NCBI GenBank assembly: GCA_030832605.1
Contig: JAURIU010000003.1
Span: 1 to 59,821, forward strand
Direction of reading: 5' to 3'
Length of the DNA: 59,821 nt
Source: Rhodoluna sp.
GTDB lineage: Bacteria > Actinomycetota > Actinomycetes > Actinomycetales > Microbacteriaceae
The number at the start of each line of letters is the position of its first letter. Within the stretch, counting starts at the first letter, position 1. Positions 1 to 8,532 of this stretch are shown here, piece by piece. The translations under genes and the position numbers were made by a program. The notes beneath the pieces are model-generated. The model was not told the DNA's origin. It worked only from the letters and a program-made list of their open reading frames with translations, and did not search any database.

Positions 1-199
1 GTTTTGCTTCGGTGATGATGCTCGGTCTGCCTGTGTATGTCTTGTGGAGCTCTGCTAGTTCAAGCACGAAGCTGGGGTCAGCCTTAGCTTGCTGGTAGGT
101 GCTTTCGAGCTCATCGAGGGCTGCAATAAGCGACTCGGGAACGAACCGGCCTCCGAACTCACCGAAGTAAGGCCCTACCTGTTCGCGCAACTGAGTCAT
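1..199 (-). CDS. trpB: Tryptophan synthase beta chain, N-terminal part (runs off the window)
   Basis: Catalyses the PLP-dependent condensation of indole with serine in the last step of tryptophan synthesis. Only the first 66 codons are present; the gene continues past base 1. The ATG at 199-197 opens a protein whose start includes [15 protein letters not shown], the conserved N-terminal signature of bacterial TrpB; the PLP lysine lies outside the window. It follows trpC with a 19-base gap and is the most downstream gene seen of the mixed his/trp operon; trpA probably follows but cannot be seen. The identification is secure despite truncation. Confidence 0.93.
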   Translation of the reverse strand, partial: MTQLREQVGPYFGEFGGRFVPESLIAALDELESTYQQAKADPSFVLELAELHKTYTGRPSIITEAK

Positions 200-218
200 A
201 GGTTCAATCCTAAATCGG

Positions 219-989
219 TTATGAGTTCAAAAATTCATCGAGACGCGAAGCTGGGTCGCCGATTACCAACGCCTCGCCGATTAAAACAACGTCTGCGCCC
301 GCCTGTCGGTAGGCAACAACATCCTCGACCTCGCGAACAGCGCTTTCAGCTACTTTGATTGCACCTGGCGGAAACCCGGCGACCAGCTTGGAAAACAAAT
401 TTCTATCTGTTTCGAAGGTAGTCAAGTCTCTGGCATTCACACCGATCAGCTTCGCACCCAAGTCGCTTGCAATCTTGAGCTCGTCGCTTGAGTGAGTTTC
501 GACGAACGCCGTCATTCCGAGACTTTCACCGAAGGCCTTGAGTCGTGCGAGTGCGGGCACGTCTAGCCCGGCAACAATGAGCAAGAATATGTCGGCACCG
601 TAAGCGCGGGCCTCGAGCAATTGGTACTCGGTCGATGTGAAGTCTTTTCTCAGCAGTGGTACGCCAACTGCCGCCCGCACATTCTTGAGGTCATCAAGAG
701 AGCCCTTGAATTTCCGCTCCTCGGTTAGCACAGAAATGGCCGATGCACCATGCTGCTCGTAAATTCTGGCGAGGGCTGCCGCGTCTTCAATGGACGCCAG
801 CGCTCCCTTAGAAGGGCTCGATCGCTTGATTTCGGCGAGTACATGCACGCGACTGCGAGGTTTTAGAGCTTCGATCGCGTCGAGTGCGGGTGCCATTGTT
901 GCGACAAGCGCTTCGAGTGTGGCTAGGGAAACGCTGCTTCTTCGTCGCGCAGAGTCTTCCGCGGCACCGGCGTAAAGGTTTTCAAGCAC
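219..989 (-). CDS. trpC: Indole-3-glycerol phosphate synthase
   Basis: Converts carboxyphenylaminodeoxyribulose 5-phosphate to indole-3-glycerol phosphate in cytosolic tryptophan synthesis. The 256-residue protein is a full-length single-domain TIM barrel. [10 protein letters not shown] lies near residues 53-62 and includes a catalytic lysine; LRKDF near 113-117 holds a second; GVNARDL lies near 183-189 and AESAV further on. There is no fused TrpF domain, unlike the E. coli enzyme. It sits between the HGxxPAAW membrane protein, 6 bases upstream, and trpB, and is probably co-transcribed from hisE or further upstream. No trpF occurs in the window; in many actinobacteria a bifunctional HisA/TrpF isomerase supplies that step. 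Confidence 0.96.
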   Translation of the reverse strand: MLENLYAGAAEDSARRRSSVSLATLEALVATMAPALDAIEALKPRSRVHVLAEIKRSSPSKGALASIEDAAALARIYEQHGASAISVLTEERKFKGSLDDLKNVRAAVGVPLLRKDFTSTEYQLLEARAYGADIFLLIVAGLDVPALARLKAFGESLGMTAFVETHSSDELKIASDLGAKLIGVNARDLTTFETDRNLFSKLVAGFPPGAIKVAESAVREVEDVVAYRQAGADVVLIGEALVIGDPASRLDEFLNS

Positions 990-995
990 GAATTT

Positions 996-1211
996 CTAGC
1001 GCTTGCCTTTGATTCCGAAGCCCATGCGAGCCAATACAACTCCAGCCACAACACCTAGAACTACGACTACACCTGACGCCCAAACTAAGCCAAACATGTC
1101 GAAGTAATAAGCCCAGGTGGCTACGCCCGAAGCGATGATGTTGATGATTACCGCTACCCACGCGGCAATCGAGTCGCCGTGTCCAGGGTCGCTTGGGTGT
1201 TCTGAAGTCAT
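996..1211 (-). CDS. HGxxPAAW-family small membrane protein
   Basis: A 71-residue actinobacterial protein of unknown function, typically found next to trpC. I place the start at the ATG at 1211-1209, preceded by AGAGGG, rather than at the upstream ATG at 1319, because the extra residues would overlap the previous gene and resemble no family. The protein has a short polar N-terminus, the motif GHGDSIAAW that gives the family its name (the usual Pro is Ser here), then two hydrophobic helices of roughly 20 residues and a basic tail ending GIKGKR. It is probably an inner-membrane hairpin. Its place between the Trp-associated membrane protein and trpC suggests a link to aromatic amino acid metabolism, but no activity is established. 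Confidence 0.8.
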   Translation of the reverse strand: MTSEHPSDPGHGDSIAAWVAVIINIIASGVATWAYYFDMFGLVWASGVVVVLGVVAGVVLARMGFGIKGKR

Positions 1212-1236
1212 TCTGCCCTCTCTAGATTTCTTTAGT

Positions 1237-1815
1237 TTACTTGTGGTTCGGATTCGTCTCTTGCCAAAGAGCGTGGTCAAGTGCATCCGTGTTATCACTG
1301 TTGGCTTTGGTTTTTGCAACCTTGGTTGCCGATCGCTGGCGCAACTTGCTTGCTATGCGTTTTATCGAGACGACGGCCGTGTAAATCTGCAACAAGGTAA
1401 TGACCGCAGCCAGAAGCACGGCGCTCAAGCCGCTAAATGTCGTTTGGTGGCTAAGCACAACCTCATCCAACTGTGCCACCCAGTTCGCGATCCCAGTTGA
1501 CTTGGCGATAAATGGTTCGAGCACAGAAGCATCAGCACCAAGCAAAACAGCGACCGTGGGCACGAGCGACCATGACAGGGCAATAGCTGCTGCGATTAGA
1601 AAGACAGCTCCCCATCGGCTCTGCAGATAGAGAAAAAGGGCGATCGCCAGGATGTCTACAAAGAGAGCAGCCGAAATGGCTGGGTAGACGGCGGTTCCTT
1701 CGACCAGCAGGTCGGTTCCAGACACCAGCTCTACTTCAAACCAAGGTTGTATCGACAAAATCGCTACAACCGCCAAAAGCACCAAAGAGGTGTAAACAAG
1801 CCGCTTGGGGGTCAC
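1237..1815 (-). CDS. Trp biosynthesis-associated membrane protein
   Basis: A 192-residue integral membrane protein of the actinobacterial family found in trp operons directly after trpE. Four hydrophobic segments are visible: near residues 7-25, 45-65, 67-90 and about 130-150, followed by a basic, polar cytoplasmic tail. The GTG start at 1815 follows immediately after the trpE stop TAA, implying translational coupling. The biochemical role is unknown; position and conservation are the only functional clues. The family assignment rests on operon position, size and topology, so it is somewhat less certain than for the neighbouring enzymes. Confidence 0.82.
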   Translation of the reverse strand: MTPKRLVYTSLVLLAVVAILSIQPWFEVELVSGTDLLVEGTAVYPAISAALFVDILAIALFLYLQSRWGAVFLIAAAIALSWSLVPTVAVLLGADASVLEPFIAKSTGIANWVAQLDEVVLSHQTTFSGLSAVLLAAVITLLQIYTAVVSIKRIASKLRQRSATKVAKTKANSDNTDALDHALWQETNPNHK

Positions 1816-3339
1816 TTAAATGCGCCTAAGGGAATCGGCAACGTCGATGGCGTGCAAAATAACAGCAGCCTTACTCTTTGTTTCATTGAATTCGCTGACC
1901 GGGTCGGAATCTAGAACAATGCCGGCACCGGCTTGGACATGAGCCACACCGTCACGCATCAATGCTGTTCGGATTGCAATAGCCAAGTCGGCGTTACCTG
2001 CAAAGTCGAAGTAGCCAACGACTCCCCCAAACAACCCGCGGTTCTCGCTTTCAAGATCATCAATGATTTCGAGCGCTCTCGGTTTCGGAGCGCCAGAGAG
2101 GGTTCCGGCCGGAAAAGTGGCTCTGAACACATCGACCACAGAAGAACCAGCGTTCAGATTGCCCTCAACTGTCGATACAAGATGCTGGATGTGGCTGAAC
2201 TTGTGTATCTTCATGAACTCAGTTACGTTGACCGACTTTGGGTTACAAACCTTAAGTAGGTCGTTTCTTGCCAGGTCTACAAGCATCAAGTGCTCGGCTC
2301 GCTCCTTTTCGTCTGACAAAAGGCTGTCGGCAAGTTCGATGTCTTCTTCGAAGGATTTTCCACGAGGCTTCGACCCTGCAATCGGGTGCATGATGGCTTG
2401 GTTGTCGAAGACTTTTACCAACGCCTCCGGCGACGAACCGACAATCGAATAGACACCATACGAGTCTGAAAGATTGATGTGGTACATGTAAGGGCTCGGA
2501 TTGATTGATCGAAGTGCGCGATAAACATCTAGCGGGCTCGATTCGGTAACACGGTCAAACCGCTGAGAAAGAACCACTTGAAAGACATCGCCAGCCTCTA
2601 CGTGCTTCTGAGCTTGCTTCACAGTTTGCGTGAAGGATTGCTGCGTTTGATTTGGCTTCGCCTCGAGGGTGGCAACTTCAGTTAACTCGGCGAGGTACGA
2701 AACAGCGGGTTTTGCAAGCCGCTCTTTCAGTTGCCCTAGCTGACCTAGCGCTCGCTCGTAGTCTTCTTTCAGCTCTGATTCGGTTTGACCTTCAATGAAT
2801 AGATTCGAAACAACTTGGATGCGGCTCAGTTGGTGATCGAAAACCAAAAGGTTGCGCATCAGAATGAAGTTCAAAACCGGAACTTCATAAGCCATAGGTT
2901 TGCGATTCGGCAAAATCTCTACTTCGCGAACGCTGTCCCAAGCTAATGCGCCAACTAGCCCAGAGGTAAGCGGCGGTAGGTTTCCAATCACGGGGCTATT
3001 CCACGCGGCCTGAACCAGCTCGAGTGCGTCAAGTGCATCGACAGGCAGTTGCTGCGGAATATTCTTTGGCAACGCTGTGAAATTCCCGTCAGAAACCCAA
3101 CGAGTCGGTTCGCCAAATTCTTGTTTTAGAAAACCCCTGGCCTCGAGTCCAACAAATGAGTAACGCGACCAGACCCCGTGCTCGGCAGACTCAAGAAGAA
3201 ATGACCCCGGCTGCATTTTGGTCAACGATTCGAAGGCCCCAAGCGGTGTAATGCCAGAGGAAAAAAGCGACTCCACAATGGGTATGACGTTATTGCTTCG
3301 AGAAAGTTCGAGAACCTGGCTGAAGGTTAGGTTAATCAC
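1816..3339 (-). CDS. trpE: Anthranilate synthase component I
   Basis: Converts chorismate to anthranilate using ammonia from a glutaminase partner (TrpG), the first committed step to tryptophan. The 507-residue protein has an N-terminal regulatory domain with LLES near residues 48-51, the family's tryptophan-binding element, so feedback inhibition is expected. The C-terminal chorismate-binding domain contains IAGSKPRG, LMLVDLARNDL, FPAGTLSGAPKPRA and VQAGAGIVLDSDP. The GTG start at 3339 overlaps the hisI stop by 4 bases (GTGA), with a purine-rich GGAGAGG upstream. No trpG lies in the window, so the amidotransferase must be encoded elsewhere. The LLES motif and separate glutaminase favour TrpE over PabB. 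Confidence 0.95.
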   Translation of the reverse strand: MINLTFSQVLELSRSNNVIPIVESLFSSGITPLGAFESLTKMQPGSFLLESAEHGVWSRYSFVGLEARGFLKQEFGEPTRWVSDGNFTALPKNIPQQLPVDALDALELVQAAWNSPVIGNLPPLTSGLVGALAWDSVREVEILPNRKPMAYEVPVLNFILMRNLLVFDHQLSRIQVVSNLFIEGQTESELKEDYERALGQLGQLKERLAKPAVSYLAELTEVATLEAKPNQTQQSFTQTVKQAQKHVEAGDVFQVVLSQRFDRVTESSPLDVYRALRSINPSPYMYHINLSDSYGVYSIVGSSPEALVKVFDNQAIMHPIAGSKPRGKSFEEDIELADSLLSDEKERAEHLMLVDLARNDLLKVCNPKSVNVTEFMKIHKFSHIQHLVSTVEGNLNAGSSVVDVFRATFPAGTLSGAPKPRALEIIDDLESENRGLFGGVVGYFDFAGNADLAIAIRTALMRDGVAHVQAGAGIVLDSDPVSEFNETKSKAAVILHAIDVADSLRRI

Positions 3340-3668
3340 GATTCCTCTCCTTCAAAAAGCGTCTGGCTATCGAAACAAGACTCAGTGCCGTTGTGGCAGG
3401 CCGGGCCGGACTCATCGACGGTCGCTAGCAGCGCATCGCCGTCGCAGTCGAGCTCTAGTTTGAGAAGCCGTTGGGTATTGCCAGAAGTTGCACCCTTGAC
3501 CCAAATCTCTTTACGACTCCTCGACCAGAAAGTCATGACGCCTGAGTTGATGGTCATGTCGAGGGCTTGCTCGTTCATCCACGCAACCATGAGTACTCGG
3601 CCCGAACGAGACTGTACAACAACTGATACGAGTCCATCTTCGTTGAAAGCCACTCCGCTAGTTGACAT
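3336..3668 (-). CDS. hisI: Phosphoribosyl-AMP cyclohydrolase
   Basis: Opens the purine ring of phosphoribosyl-AMP, the third step of histidine synthesis. The 110-residue monofunctional protein shows DCDGDA near residues 74-79 and cysteines at about 91 and 98 in CHNGTESCF, which with the preceding Cys form the family's metal sites. HisE is a separate gene here, 1.6 kb upstream in the same operon. The ATG at 3668 overlaps the end of hisF by 11 bases, and its stop overlaps trpE by 4, so hisF, hisI and trpE are almost certainly translated from one mRNA. Confidence 0.96.
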   Translation of the reverse strand: MSTSGVAFNEDGLVSVVVQSRSGRVLMVAWMNEQALDMTINSGVMTFWSRSRKEIWVKGATSGNTQRLLKLELDCDGDALLATVDESGPACHNGTESCFDSQTLFEGEES

Positions 3669-4434
3669 TGACGGACTCTCTCACTTGGTATCCCGATTTT
3701 TTGAGTGCACTTTTCACCTGGTTGATGGTGAGAGTGCCATTATGAAACACGGATGCCGCCAAGATTGCATCGACACCCAACGCCGCTACACGAACAAAAT
3801 CGTCTACCGACCCTGCGCCGCCCGAGGCGATGACCGGAACGGATGAGTTTTGCAGCACCGCTTCAATCAGCGGAGCATCAAAGCCAAGCTTCGTGCCATC
3901 GGCATCGATTGAATTGATGAGCACTTCGCCAATCCCTAAATCGCAAGCGCGCTTTACCCATTCGATGGCATCGGTAGTCGTGGTTTCGCGCCCGCCGTTT
4001 TTTGTCGCAACGAAACCAGAACGGCTGCCACCACGTTTTGCGTCAAGTGAAAGCACGAGTACCTGGTTTCCGAATGTTGCGGAAATCTCTGAGATGACAC
4101 TTGGATTGTTCAATGCTGCGGATGCAATGGAAACCTTGTCTGCGCCCGCCGCGAGCAGCTGCGCAACATCATCAACCGTGCGCACTCCACCTCCAACCGT
4201 TAGTGGGATGAAGAGGCTCTCTGCCGTTTTACTGACCAGATCAAACATGGTTTTTCTGTTTTCGGTTGTCGCATTGACGTCCAAAAACGTCAATTCATCG
4301 GCACCAGCAAGGTAGTAGCGGTTCGCAAGCTCCAAAGGGTCTCCAGCGTCACGCAGGTTTTCGAAGTTGACCCCCTTTACGACGCGCGCACCGGCTACGT
4401 CGAGGCAAGGGATTATTCGAATGGCTAATGACAT
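3658..4434 (-). CDS. hisF: Imidazole glycerol phosphate synthase cyclase subunit
   Basis: Cyclase half of the HisF-HisH enzyme that makes imidazole glycerol phosphate and AICAR from PRFAR and ammonia. The 258-residue TIM barrel begins with IPCLDV, placing the first catalytic Asp near residue 12. It continues with [13 protein letters not shown] and LTFLDVNAT; the second catalytic Asp is in [10 protein letters not shown] near residue 130. It begins 5 bases after the hisG stop. The partner hisH and the isomerase hisA are not in this window, so the histidine genes are split across the genome. Confidence 0.96.
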   Translation of the reverse strand: MSLAIRIIPCLDVAGARVVKGVNFENLRDAGDPLELANRYYLAGADELTFLDVNATTENRKTMFDLVSKTAESLFIPLTVGGGVRTVDDVAQLLAAGADKVSIASAALNNPSVISEISATFGNQVLVLSLDAKRGGSRSGFVATKNGGRETTTTDAIEWVKRACDLGIGEVLINSIDADGTKLGFDAPLIEAVLQNSSVPVIASGGAGSVDDFVRVAALGVDAILAASVFHNGTLTINQVKSALKKSGYQVRESVNVN

Positions 4435-4439
4435 GGCTA

Positions 4440-5279
4440 CTAGATGCGGGCTGCGTGAATTGCGCTCACGAGTATCGCACGAGCTCCGAGTGCGTAAAGT
4501 TCATCCATTTTTGCGTTTATGTCACCCGATTTAACCAGTGCTCGGATAGCAACCCAGTTCTCATCCCGCAGCGGTGAAATCGTTGGTGATTCGATGCCTG
4601 GAGTTACTGCGCTAGCTTGCTCAACGAGCTCAGCTGGGCAGTCATAGTCGAAAATCACGTACTCGCGAGCAACGATAACTCCCTGCATGCGACGTAGAAG
4701 TGTGTCGGTCAGGTTTTGCTTACCTGGTGCGCAGATTAGTTGTGCCGTGCTGTGCAAAATTTCAGGTCCGAATATTTCGAGGCCGGCCAATCGCAGAGTG
4801 CTTCCGGTGCTGACCACGTCGGCCACTGCGTCTGCAACACCAAGCTTGACGGCAGATTCGACAGCGCCATCAAGTTGAACAACTGTGGCTGTGACCCCCT
4901 GCTCACCCAAGTAGTCGGTCACCAAGTTTGGGTATGCCGTTGCAACACGGAGGCCTTGAAGATCGGCGACGCTTTTGAACTTGCCTACCGGACCGGCGAA
5001 CCTGAATGTTGATTCGCCAAAGCGAAGATCGGCTACGGCGACAGCCTTACTTCGGCTATCAAGCAGAAGGTCAAGCCCGGTGAAACCCGCGTCGAGTGAA
5101 CCTTCGCCAACGTAAGTTGCGATGTCGCGTGGTCGCAGGTAGAAGAATTCGATGTCGTGCTTACTGTCGATAACGTGCAGATCTTTGGGATCGCGCCTTA
5201 TCGCATAACCCGCCTCCTTGAGCATCAACAAGGCGGTCTCTGAAAGTATCCCTTTGTTGGGAACGGCAACTTTTAACAT
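4440..5279 (-). CDS. hisG: ATP phosphoribosyltransferase, long form
   Basis: Catalyses the first, committed step of histidine synthesis, joining ATP and PRPP. At 279 residues this is the long HisG form, with a two-lobed catalytic domain (VPNKGILS at the start, [13 protein letters not shown] near residue 80) and a C-terminal regulatory domain of about 75 residues that binds histidine in relatives. No HisZ is therefore needed. It begins 2 bases after hisE and ends 5 bases before hisF. Enzyme-level feedback inhibition by histidine is expected from the domain make-up; I see no transcriptional attenuator ahead of it. Confidence 0.95.
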   Translation of the reverse strand: MLKVAVPNKGILSETALLMLKEAGYAIRRDPKDLHVIDSKHDIEFFYLRPRDIATYVGEGSLDAGFTGLDLLLDSRSKAVAVADLRFGESTFRFAGPVGKFKSVADLQGLRVATAYPNLVTDYLGEQGVTATVVQLDGAVESAVKLGVADAVADVVSTGSTLRLAGLEIFGPEILHSTAQLICAPGKQNLTDTLLRRMQGVIVAREYVIFDYDCPAELVEQASAVTPGIESPTISPLRDENWVAIRALVKSGDINAKMDELYALGARAILVSAIHAARI

Positions 5280-5281
5280 GG

Positions 5282-5545
5282 CTAGAGTTTCTGGTTTAGG
5301 TCGGCGAGCGATATGCCCTTGGCAATCATGAGAACCTGCAGGTGGTAAACAAGCTGGGCAATTTCTTCGGTTGTACGGTCTTTACCTTCGTGCTCAGCGG
5401 CCATCCACACTTCAGATGCCTCCTCAACAATTTTCTTGCCGATGGTGTGCACGCCAGAATCAAGCCACTTCACGGTCTCAGACCCGGCGGGACGCTCTAA
5501 GCTCTTTGCGGTGAGCTCTTCGAACAGGCTTTCAAAGGATTTCAT
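5282..5545 (-). CDS. hisE: Phosphoribosyl-ATP pyrophosphatase
   Basis: Hydrolyses phosphoribosyl-ATP to phosphoribosyl-AMP, the second histidine step. The 87-residue all-alpha protein is a typical stand-alone HisE of the MazG-like superfamily. [14 protein letters not shown] near residues 37-50 and the downstream [14 protein letters not shown] carry the acidic metal-binding residues. It is the first his gene of the his/trp operon, 27 bases downstream of rpe. Those 27 bases are too short for an obvious separate promoter, so it may be transcribed through from rpe. Confidence 0.95.
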   Translation of the reverse strand: MKSFESLFEELTAKSLERPAGSETVKWLDSGVHTIGKKIVEEASEVWMAAEHEGKDRTTEEIAQLVYHLQVLMIAKGISLADLNQKL

Positions 5546-5572
5546 CTTCTAAGATTACTAGCCTTTGTAACG

Positions 5573-6244
5573 CTAGTGAGTGCGGCGCATGCCCTGATTG
5601 GCCAACCTTCGCAGGTCGTCAATTCGATCGTTACGGTCGTTTGCACTAAAGACAGACGAACCGGCCACAAAAGTATCTGCACCATGCGAGGCAACCCGCA
5701 GAATGTTCGAGAGATCGATCCCCCCATCTACCTGAAGTCTGATTTCGAGGTTTCGCTTGGCGATTTCTTCAGCCGCCTGCGAAACCTTCTCGAGAGTGCT
5801 TTCGATAAGAGCTTGCCCTCCGAAACCCGGCTCAACCGTCATAACTAAAACCATGTCAAATTCTTCTAAATTTTCGAGAACGGCGTTTAGTGAGGTGCCG
5901 GGCTTGACAGCGACACCGGCTTTGACACCCGCAGATCGAATTTTGCTCGCAAGGGTGAACATGTCGTTGCTTGCCTCTGCATGAAAGGTGACGCTTTCTA
6001 CGCCAAGATCCGCATACGGCAGGGCCTCGGAGTCGGCTCGGTCAATCATGAGGTGAATGTCGAGAGGCTTCGTGGCAATCTCTCGCATTCTTTTGACCAT
6101 TGGCAAACCAAACGTGAGGTTCGGCACAAAGTGCCCGTCCATCACGTCGATGTGGATGCTGTCGGCACCAGAGATTGAAGCAAACTCGCTCTCGAAATTG
6201 GCGAAGTCTGCAGAAAGAATGCTCGGGTGAATGTGCGCTGACAT
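5573..6244 (-). CDS. rpe: Ribulose-phosphate 3-epimerase
   Basis: Interconverts ribulose 5-phosphate and xylulose 5-phosphate in the pentose phosphate pathway. The 223-residue TIM barrel shows the family signatures HPSILSADFANFE at the N-terminus, SIHIDVMDGHFVPN near residues 30-43 with metal-binding His and Asp, VLVMTVEPGFGGQ near 133-145 and VDGGI near 172. It starts 4 bases after the end of rsmB and precedes hisE. The neighbourhood rsmB-rpe matches common actinobacterial gene order. Confidence 0.96.
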   Translation of the reverse strand: MSAHIHPSILSADFANFESEFASISGADSIHIDVMDGHFVPNLTFGLPMVKRMREIATKPLDIHLMIDRADSEALPYADLGVESVTFHAEASNDMFTLASKIRSAGVKAGVAVKPGTSLNAVLENLEEFDMVLVMTVEPGFGGQALIESTLEKVSQAAEEIAKRNLEIRLQVDGGIDLSNILRVASHGADTFVAGSSVFSANDRNDRIDDLRRLANQGMRRTH

Positions 6245-6248
6245 GTGG

Positions 6249-7601
6249 CTAGACTACTTCGCTCTTGCGAATGACGGCGATAAACATCGCATCCGTGTCA
6301 TCACGATCTGGCCAGAGTTGGGCGGTTTTTCGATTTGGGTTCAGTCGCAAACTTGGTTCGATTTCGCTGAGAATGGCGTTTGCATTCAACAATTCAGCGG
6401 ACTCACCGAAACGCCTGAGGGCTTGTTCGACTATCGCTGTGGTTTCACTTGGGTGCGGTGAGCAGGTCGAATAGGTCAGCACTCCCCCTGGCTTCAAAAC
6501 GGCCCAGGCCGCCTCAATCAGCTCTTTTTGAAGGGCATTGAGGTCTTTCAGATCACTTGGCGATTTTCGCCAGCGCGCTTCTGGCCTGCGCCTCAAGGCT
6601 CCTAAGCCGGTGCATGGAGCATCGACCAAGACTCGGTCAAATGAGCCCGTGATGTCGCGACCGTCGAGTTGCCTCACTTTGGCTGTCATTCCTGACGTTG
6701 ACATGGCCTTGCGCACAAGTTCTGCCCTGTGTGGTGCTGGTTCGATGCAGGTAAGGGCGGAATCGTTTGATTTTGCGAGAGCAGCCATAAGGACAGCCTT
6801 TCCCCCAGGCCCTGCGCAGAGGTCAAGCCAATTTTCGTTGTGCTTAGCACCGTGCACCGCCACTAGTGCTACCAGCTGAGAACCAGCATCTTGCACTCTC
6901 ATTGATCCGTCGGCTACAGCCGGAATCTCACCCGGGTTACCTGCTGGGGCAAGGTAGCCGATGGGGCTGCTTACATGTTGTTCGAAGTCCTTTAGCGTGC
7001 TGCTATCGACTTGGCCAGGAAGTGCAACCAGATTGACCCGAGCAGGTTCGTTATCTGCTTCTAGAAGGTGTTCGAGATCAGCAGCTCTGCCGTCTGCACT
7101 CAAAGCGAGCTTTAGAGAAGTCACGATCCAACTCGGATGCGCGTACTTAAGTGCTAGCCGCTCGGTCTCGTTCGAAGCCTTTGCAAGTATCACGCCCAGC
7201 CAATGTTCAAGATCGTTTTGAGCTACTTTGCGCAAACTCGCATTCACTAAGCCTGAAGCCTTACCGCCGGCGAAGGCTTTCGATTGCTCAACACTCTCGT
7301 TCAGCGCAGCGTGCACTGGGATGCGCGTGTAGAGCAGCTGGTAGACCCCGAGTTGCAGCACCGCACGAACCCCGGGATCGAGGTCTTCGACGGGTCTGCT
7401 AGACACCTCATTGATGATGGCCTCAAGCGTGTTCTTGCGGCGAAGTGAGCCAAATGCGAGCTCCTGTGCGAGCGCAGCGTTTCTAGAGTCAAGCCTTTTG
7501 CTAGTCGAGAGTTGGTTCAAAAATAGATTTGCATAGGCATCATCGGCTTCTACGCGGAGCAAAACTTCAAGTGCGACCTCTCTAGCTATAGCTATGGTCA
7601 T
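6249..7601 (-). CDS. rsmB: 16S rRNA (cytosine-C5) methyltransferase RsmB-like
   Basis: SAM-dependent methyltransferase of the Fmu/Sun family, expected to methylate C967 (E. coli numbering) of 16S rRNA. The 450-residue protein has an N-terminal NusB-like RNA-binding domain of about 140 residues, then a Rossmann methyltransferase domain with DLCAGPGGKA, the catalytic motif DAPCTGLGALRRRPEARWR, and STCSPHPSE, whose two cysteines perform and resolve the covalent RNA adduct. Its ATG overlaps the fmt stop (ATGA), as in many bacteria where fmt and sun are coupled. Confidence 0.95.
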   Translation of the reverse strand: MTIAIAREVALEVLLRVEADDAYANLFLNQLSTSKRLDSRNAALAQELAFGSLRRKNTLEAIINEVSSRPVEDLDPGVRAVLQLGVYQLLYTRIPVHAALNESVEQSKAFAGGKASGLVNASLRKVAQNDLEHWLGVILAKASNETERLALKYAHPSWIVTSLKLALSADGRAADLEHLLEADNEPARVNLVALPGQVDSSTLKDFEQHVSSPIGYLAPAGNPGEIPAVADGSMRVQDAGSQLVALVAVHGAKHNENWLDLCAGPGGKAVLMAALAKSNDSALTCIEPAPHRAELVRKAMSTSGMTAKVRQLDGRDITGSFDRVLVDAPCTGLGALRRRPEARWRKSPSDLKDLNALQKELIEAAWAVLKPGGVLTYSTCSPHPSETTAIVEQALRRFGESAELLNANAILSEIEPSLRLNPNRKTAQLWPDRDDTDAMFIAVIRKSEVV

Positions 7602-8527
7602 GCATTAAACCTTAGCGGCAGGGTGATTCCCCGAGCCCATTCGCTTGCAGTCATCGACTGCTTGCCGGCTGGTTGAACTGTTAGAAGTTCGACGACTCCC
7701 TCTTCAGTGCAAACGACCACTCTTCCATCCTCGAACGATATGCTTCCCGCGGCTAGACTGCCGTCTTTGGCAATCTCACGAGCCTCATGAATCTTGAAAG
7801 TGTCTCCATTCAAAGTTGTCCAAGCACCTGGTTCGGGGTTCATGGCAAGAACCATTCGCTCTATCGCAGAGGCGCTCTGAGTCCAATCGATACGTGCGTG
7901 CTCTCGAGTGAGCTTTGGAGCGGAAGTGACCCCACAGCTCAAATCTTGTGCCGTCAGATTGTGACTCTTGAGCAAGATGCCAGGCAGCTCTTGGCTGAGG
8001 AGTGTGCATCCGAGTTCGGTAAGCCTTGCAAGTAGCCGTTCAGAAGTGTCTCCCGGCTGAATTTGGGTTGGAACACTAGCCACTATCGGCCCAGAATCGA
8101 GACCCTCGTCGATTTTGAAAAGTGTCACGCCGGAGCCTCGCTCTCCCGCAAGAATTGCGTGTTGAACGGGAGCCGCCCCGCGCCACTGTGGCAGCAAGCT
8201 GTAGTGGAGGTTGAACCAGCCGTTCGACAGCGCCTCTAGCGCAGGTGGCTTCAAAAGAGCGCCGTAAGCCACAACCACCGCTGTATCGCAACCCGTTTTC
8301 GCGATTCGTTCGAGTGTCGCCTGATCGATGGTGTTGGTCTTACAAACTTCCAGGCCGAGCAGTTCGGCGGTAACCGCCACAGCAGAAGGTGTAACTACGC
8401 GCTTTCGACCGACGGGAGCGTCGGGGCGGGTTACGACTAAGGAGATTTCAAAGCCTTGCTGAACCAGATACTTGAGTGTTGCGGCGGCGTTTGCCGGCGT
8501 TCCCGCAAAGATTAGCGATTCAGTCAT
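7598..8527 (-). CDS. fmt: Methionyl-tRNA formyltransferase
   Basis: Formylates initiator Met-tRNA using 10-formyltetrahydrofolate, needed for efficient translation initiation. The 309-residue protein has an N-terminal formyltransferase domain with FAGTPANAA at the start. The catalytic triad appears as Asn106, His108 and Asp144 in NGWFNLHYSLLPQWRGAAP and IDEGLDSGPI. A C-terminal OB-like domain follows. It starts 5 bases after the priA stop and overlaps rsmB by 4 bases. No peptide deformylase gene, the frequent partner, lies next to it. Confidence 0.96.
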   Translation of the reverse strand: MTESLIFAGTPANAAATLKYLVQQGFEISLVVTRPDAPVGRKRVVTPSAVAVTAELLGLEVCKTNTIDQATLERIAKTGCDTAVVVAYGALLKPPALEALSNGWFNLHYSLLPQWRGAAPVQHAILAGERGSGVTLFKIDEGLDSGPIVASVPTQIQPGDTSERLLARLTELGCTLLSQELPGILLKSHNLTAQDLSCGVTSAPKLTREHARIDWTQSASAIERMVLAMNPEPGAWTTLNGDTFKIHEAREIAKDGSLAAGSISFEDGRVVVCTEEGVVELLTVQPAGKQSMTASEWARGITLPLRFNA

Positions 8528-8532
8528 CGGTT

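Noticed and set aside
1237-1319. Longer N-terminus for the HGxxPAAW protein (start at 1319)
   Set aside because: The additional 36 residues overlap the upstream gene and are basic and unlike the family; the ATG at 1211 has a good ribosome site.
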